Shown one piece after another: positions 61,092 to 64,000 of a stretch of DNA of 64,000 nt. Position 1 is the stretch's first letter. The number at the start of each line of letters is the position of its first letter. Source of the stretch: Trichomonas vaginalis G3 (Eukaryota > Parabasalia > Trichomonadida > Trichomonadidae); assembly GCF_026262505.1 (NCBI RefSeq), contig NC_067206.1, positions 30,023,896 to 30,087,895 on the forward strand, written 5' to 3'. The translations under genes were made by a program, and so were the position numbers. Below the pieces are notes generated by a model. The model ran no database searches and had not been told where the DNA came from. It was given only the letters and a program-made list of their open reading frames with translations.

Positions 61092-61823
61092 ATGAATACG
61101 CGCCAGTTTGGAAACATGAAAGTTACATGGATTGGTGATAATGCAACCGAGAGAATACTTCCATTATCGCTGTTTAAAGATGTTCCAGAAGAAATTATCA
61201 AAGAATGTCATATTGAAAATGGAATTCAGTCTTCATTTAGCGCATTTTTAGTAGAGCTTAGCGACATTACAATTTTAATCGACACTGGATTGGGAGTCCC
61301 AGATAGTCTTCTTATTCCAAAGCTGAAACAATTAAATTACACTCCAGATGACATCAAATACATCTACATTACTCATTTCCACGGAGATCATATAGGTGGA
61401 CTTATGAGAAATGGTGAACGTGTTTTTAAGAATGCCACCCTTTACATTTGCAAGGCAGAATACGATGGTTGGATGAATTATCCAGAAGAAAAGAAGGCCC
61501 AATCTGTTAAAACAACAGAAGCATATAAAGATCAGATTCATTTCTTCAATTATGGAGATGTCCTTCCTGGAGGCGTCAAAACATTAGATTGCAGCGGTCA
61601 TACTCCCGGCCAAACACTTTATGAGATTGGTGGCGCCCTTTTCTGCGCTGACCTCCTTCATGGCGTGGCACTTCAGAAGAATCACCCTGAATTTTGTGCA
61701 AGTTACGACGCAAATCCGACAAACTCTGTTGCAAAAAGAAAACAATTCATTCAGTATGCCAAGGAGAACCATCTTGTTTTGTACGGATGCCATTTCCCAG
61801 ATCCAGGATATATTGAATTCTAA
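61092..61823 (+). CDS. Metallo-beta-lactamase-fold hydrolase
   Basis: 243 residues from ATG 61092, chosen because an initiator lies 21 nt upstream and the longer frame opens only with TTG. Zinc ligands are all present: HFHGDH (His95, His97, Asp99, His100), His170 in CSGHTPG, Asp187 in CADLL and His234 in YGCHFP. LIDTG (residues 62-66) is the usual first-strand motif. The order fits the lactonase/N-acyl homoserine lactonase-like branch of the superfamily, but the substrate cannot be told. Soluble, no signal peptide. The stop codon and the following A form TAAA, the trichomonad polyadenylation signal overlapping the stop. Confidence 0.9.
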   Translation: MNTRQFGNMKVTWIGDNATERILPLSLFKDVPEEIIKECHIENGIQSSFSAFLVELSDITILIDTGLGVPDSLLIPKLKQLNYTPDDIKYIYITHFHGDHIGGLMRNGERVFKNATLYICKAEYDGWMNYPEEKKAQSVKTTEAYKDQIHFFNYGDVLPGGVKTLDCSGHTPGQTLYEIGGALFCADLLHGVALQKNHPEFCASYDANPTNSVAKRKQFIQYAKENHLVLYGCHFPDPGYIEF

Positions 61824-61928
61824 AATATATTTATTACGAGCAAATTCTTTCATACTTTTCTCTTTATATGATAAAAATAAATAAATCATTTTTCTTCCCA
61901 AAAAAAATATGACCATAAAAATAAAAAA

Positions 61929-62002
61929 CGCTATCCTGGGGACTCGAACCCCAAACCCTTGGATTAAAAGTCCAAAGCTCTATCCTATTGAGCTAGGAAA
62001 GC
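61929..62002 (-). tRNA. tRNA-Lys (UUU anticodon)
   Basis: On the minus strand: acceptor GCTTTCC/GGATAGC (one T-T mismatch), D arm with TAGCTCAATAGGATAGAGC, anticodon loop CTTTTAA (anticodon TTT) on a TTGGA/TCCAA stem, T arm GGGGTTCGAGTCCCC. Loop and stem lengths are canonical and there is no intron. CCA is not encoded. Confidence 0.95.
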
Positions 62003-62152
62003 TTTACAATTATCTTAGATTATATGAATATAACATAAATTTTGATATGGTTGATGTTCAATTCATTTACCATTGATGAAACAATTATACTCAATTAAAT
62101 ACATTTTTTACTTCCATTATATTTATTTCAAACAATAACAACAAATCGAAAA

Positions 62153-63494
62153 TTAAATATTCATTGCATCCTCATCATCAAATGGAGCACCGCAGCACTC
62201 TCTCTTAATCTTCTTCCAATTTACAACAATAACAATGATTGTTACAATAACGATTGCGCCAACAACAACAGTTGGAACGACAATTTCAATTGTTCTATCT
62301 CTTTTGTATTTTCCTATTAATACAATGAATGGATTGAGGCTTGTTGCGACGATTCCGTTTAAATAATTTTCAGAATTGAAAAAAGAGTAACTTATTCCGA
62401 TTCTGATGCCATTCCATGATTTATCCATATCATTAATTATTCCTACAACTGGTTGCTGCAAGTTTTCTGTTTCATCTCCATTTGTATCAAAGTATTGAAT
62501 AAATTGTTTTAATCCTTCTTTGATTTCGCTTGCATTGATTCCTTTGTAAGGGTAAGCATAGAAAATGCAGCTTGTCCTTGCTGTGTACAGTGTCATATTG
62601 GAATTTTGTATGTTTGATCCAATAATCAACGAATTCATGCCAATATCTGCGGCTTGGAAATCACAGTATGGATGATGGGCCGTGTTAAATACAGTTACAG
62701 TGAGCAAAGGAAAATAATTTGATTTCAACTTGATTGTAGCATCAGATTGAAACCGTATTACCCTCCCTCCATAGAAACTGGTAAACAGATTGGTTGTTCC
62801 TGTCTTGTTTACCACTTGTCCATGAAATGAAGACTGAGAAGTCTAAGAAAAGACAACAAATGTATTTTTATGGGCTATAAATTCTCTGTATTCGTTGGAA
62901 AGTTCAATGTTATACGATCCTGGTGTCAAATCGTTGTTGTAATTTTCGGAATTAAATTGTTTTTGGGAATCGCCTTGTAATGAGTTGAAAAACATGGGTG
63001 ACTGGCCAGATACATGAAATGGACCGTATGTATATCGCTTTCCATCGTTCTGAAAACTACTCATGATGTAATTTATTCCGAAATCAAGAGAAGTATTATA
63101 TGCTGTTTGAATAATCACTTTGGCATATGAATTAGAACCTAAGATTATGAACTCATCATCTTGAATTTGAGAAAAATTTCCATCATTGATCGAATATTGA
63201 ATAATTTCGTTTTCTGAGCGATCATTAATATGGAAATTATAATTAAGCTGTATAACACTTGCTATTATTATACAGTATTTTGAGTTGTCTTTTAATTTAT
63301 ATTGGGTTAATTTATAAATTGGCCCTGGATTGTAATTTACGATGAATTGTACATCAGAAAATTCATTGTTAAGTATTTTTATTGTATGAAATTTGAGTGT
63401 TTCTGTGGATTTTCGTGAAATAACTGAGATTGATTTAATATTTTTATAAATTTCATAAAGATCATGATTAGAATTAAGGGTTTCGTTTTGCTAA
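62153..63494 (-). pseudogene. Decayed type I membrane protein gene (host)
   Basis: One reading frame runs from about 63494 to 62153 with a single in-frame TAG at 62843-62845 and no good start; a TAG also closes it upstream. C-terminal region: extracellular beta-rich part, then a 24-residue hydrophobic helix (VPTVVVGAIVIVTIIVIVV), a basic anchor (NWKKIKRECC) and a short acidic tail (FDDEDAMNI). Family not recognised; the plan resembles trichomonad surface proteins with one C-terminal membrane helix and short cytosolic tail. Lack of a signal peptide and start suggests 5' truncation as well. Convergent with the MBL gene; the tRNA lies between. Confidence 0.6.
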
Positions 63495-64000
63495 AATTGT
63501 CACTTTTATAGCATATTTGTTTTTGGATGTTTTGCGAAACCAAAAAAAAAAAAAAAAACTATGATATACAATGTGTGTGTAAAGAAAATACTTTATTTAC
63601 TAGTTAAAAAATCATTTGCTATTGATCAAGTTATTTTTTCTGGATAAGATATTATATGGATAATTGGATAGAAAATACAATTATATAATCTTGTACCTGG
63701 TTTAATTAAGCTAATTGTCATCAGAAACTTGTAATTTTTATGAATTTCAGATTTTCTTTTCATTACTGCTTTTCTTAATAGGTCAAGTTCTTATTTACGT
63801 TATAAAGTATGATATTTACAAATATCAAGTTATCATGTTTTTTGAGAAATTATGAGAAACAAACAAAAATGAAAAAGATAGGAATAGCAATGAATAGTGA
63901 TGTGGGTATAGAAAATGTAAGAGATATGAATGCAAAGCAATCAGTATTTAGGATATTGACCATAGATTTCGAAAAAAAAAAATGCTGCATATTGAGCGAA
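63495..64000. other. Host spacer to window end
   Basis: No supported gene. Contains a 17-A run (63542-63558), and otherwise AT-rich DNA. Confidence 0.7.

Overview
This window reads as nuclear DNA of a parabasalid protist, most likely Trichomonas vaginalis or a close relative. The reasons are very AT-rich spacers, long intronless genes, a large multi-spanning cyclase with PAS and class III catalytic domains, an initiator-like TCATTTTTC 21 nt before the start codon of a host gene, and several Maverick/Polinton and MULE elements in one 64 kb stretch. Species assignment is inference; no rRNA or other marker is present.

Layout. (1) 1-6480: the visible part of one Polinton ('A'), already broken: an integrase remnant, an unnamed 90%-conserved family gene, a KilA-N gene, an unnamed minus-strand gene, and the front of a protein-primed DNA polymerase B. 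It ends at a 100-N gap (6511-6610), a placeholder of unknown true size, so its adjacency to what follows is not proven. (2) 6611-18402, minus strand: a MULE-type transposase gene whose middle is a giant 48-bp coding minisatellite (about 9.8 kb, about 200 units). (3) 18403-20438: AT-rich spacer with tandem repeats. (4) 20439-45584: a nearly end-to-end second Polinton ('B'), about 25 kb, with short terminal inverted repeats, a structural gene block, capsid-like genes, SF3 helicase, packaging ATPase, a hypervariable KilA-N region full of palindromic cassettes, small virion-like genes, a retroviral-type integrase, a phage-collar-type fibre and a Dam-like adenine methyltransferase. It is broken in several genes. 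I see no DNA polymerase B in it. (5) 45585-51053: 5.4 kb AT-rich host spacer carrying a foldback element built from tandem hairpins. (6) 51054-64000: host genes (Ser/Thr kinase, adenylyl cyclase, MBL-fold hydrolase, tRNA-Lys, a decayed type I membrane protein gene) plus a compact, intact-looking second MULE (52964-55671).

The most unusual signals are: (a) about 20 copies of a fixed architecture of GATC-centred palindromes with hexamers at 12-bp and 8-bp spacings, bracketing KilA-N-type genes in both Polintons, in an element that also encodes a Dam-like methyltransferase; (b) hairpins in the two ends of Polinton B whose stems differ by compensating base pairs; (c) a foldback element whose internal hairpins also differ by compensating pairs; (d) the 200-unit coding minisatellite, open in three of six frames; and (e) a Polinton that pairs an SF3 helicase, a phage-like fibre and two amphipathic lytic-type peptides with no visible polymerase.

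All readings come from inspection by eye; no database search was run.
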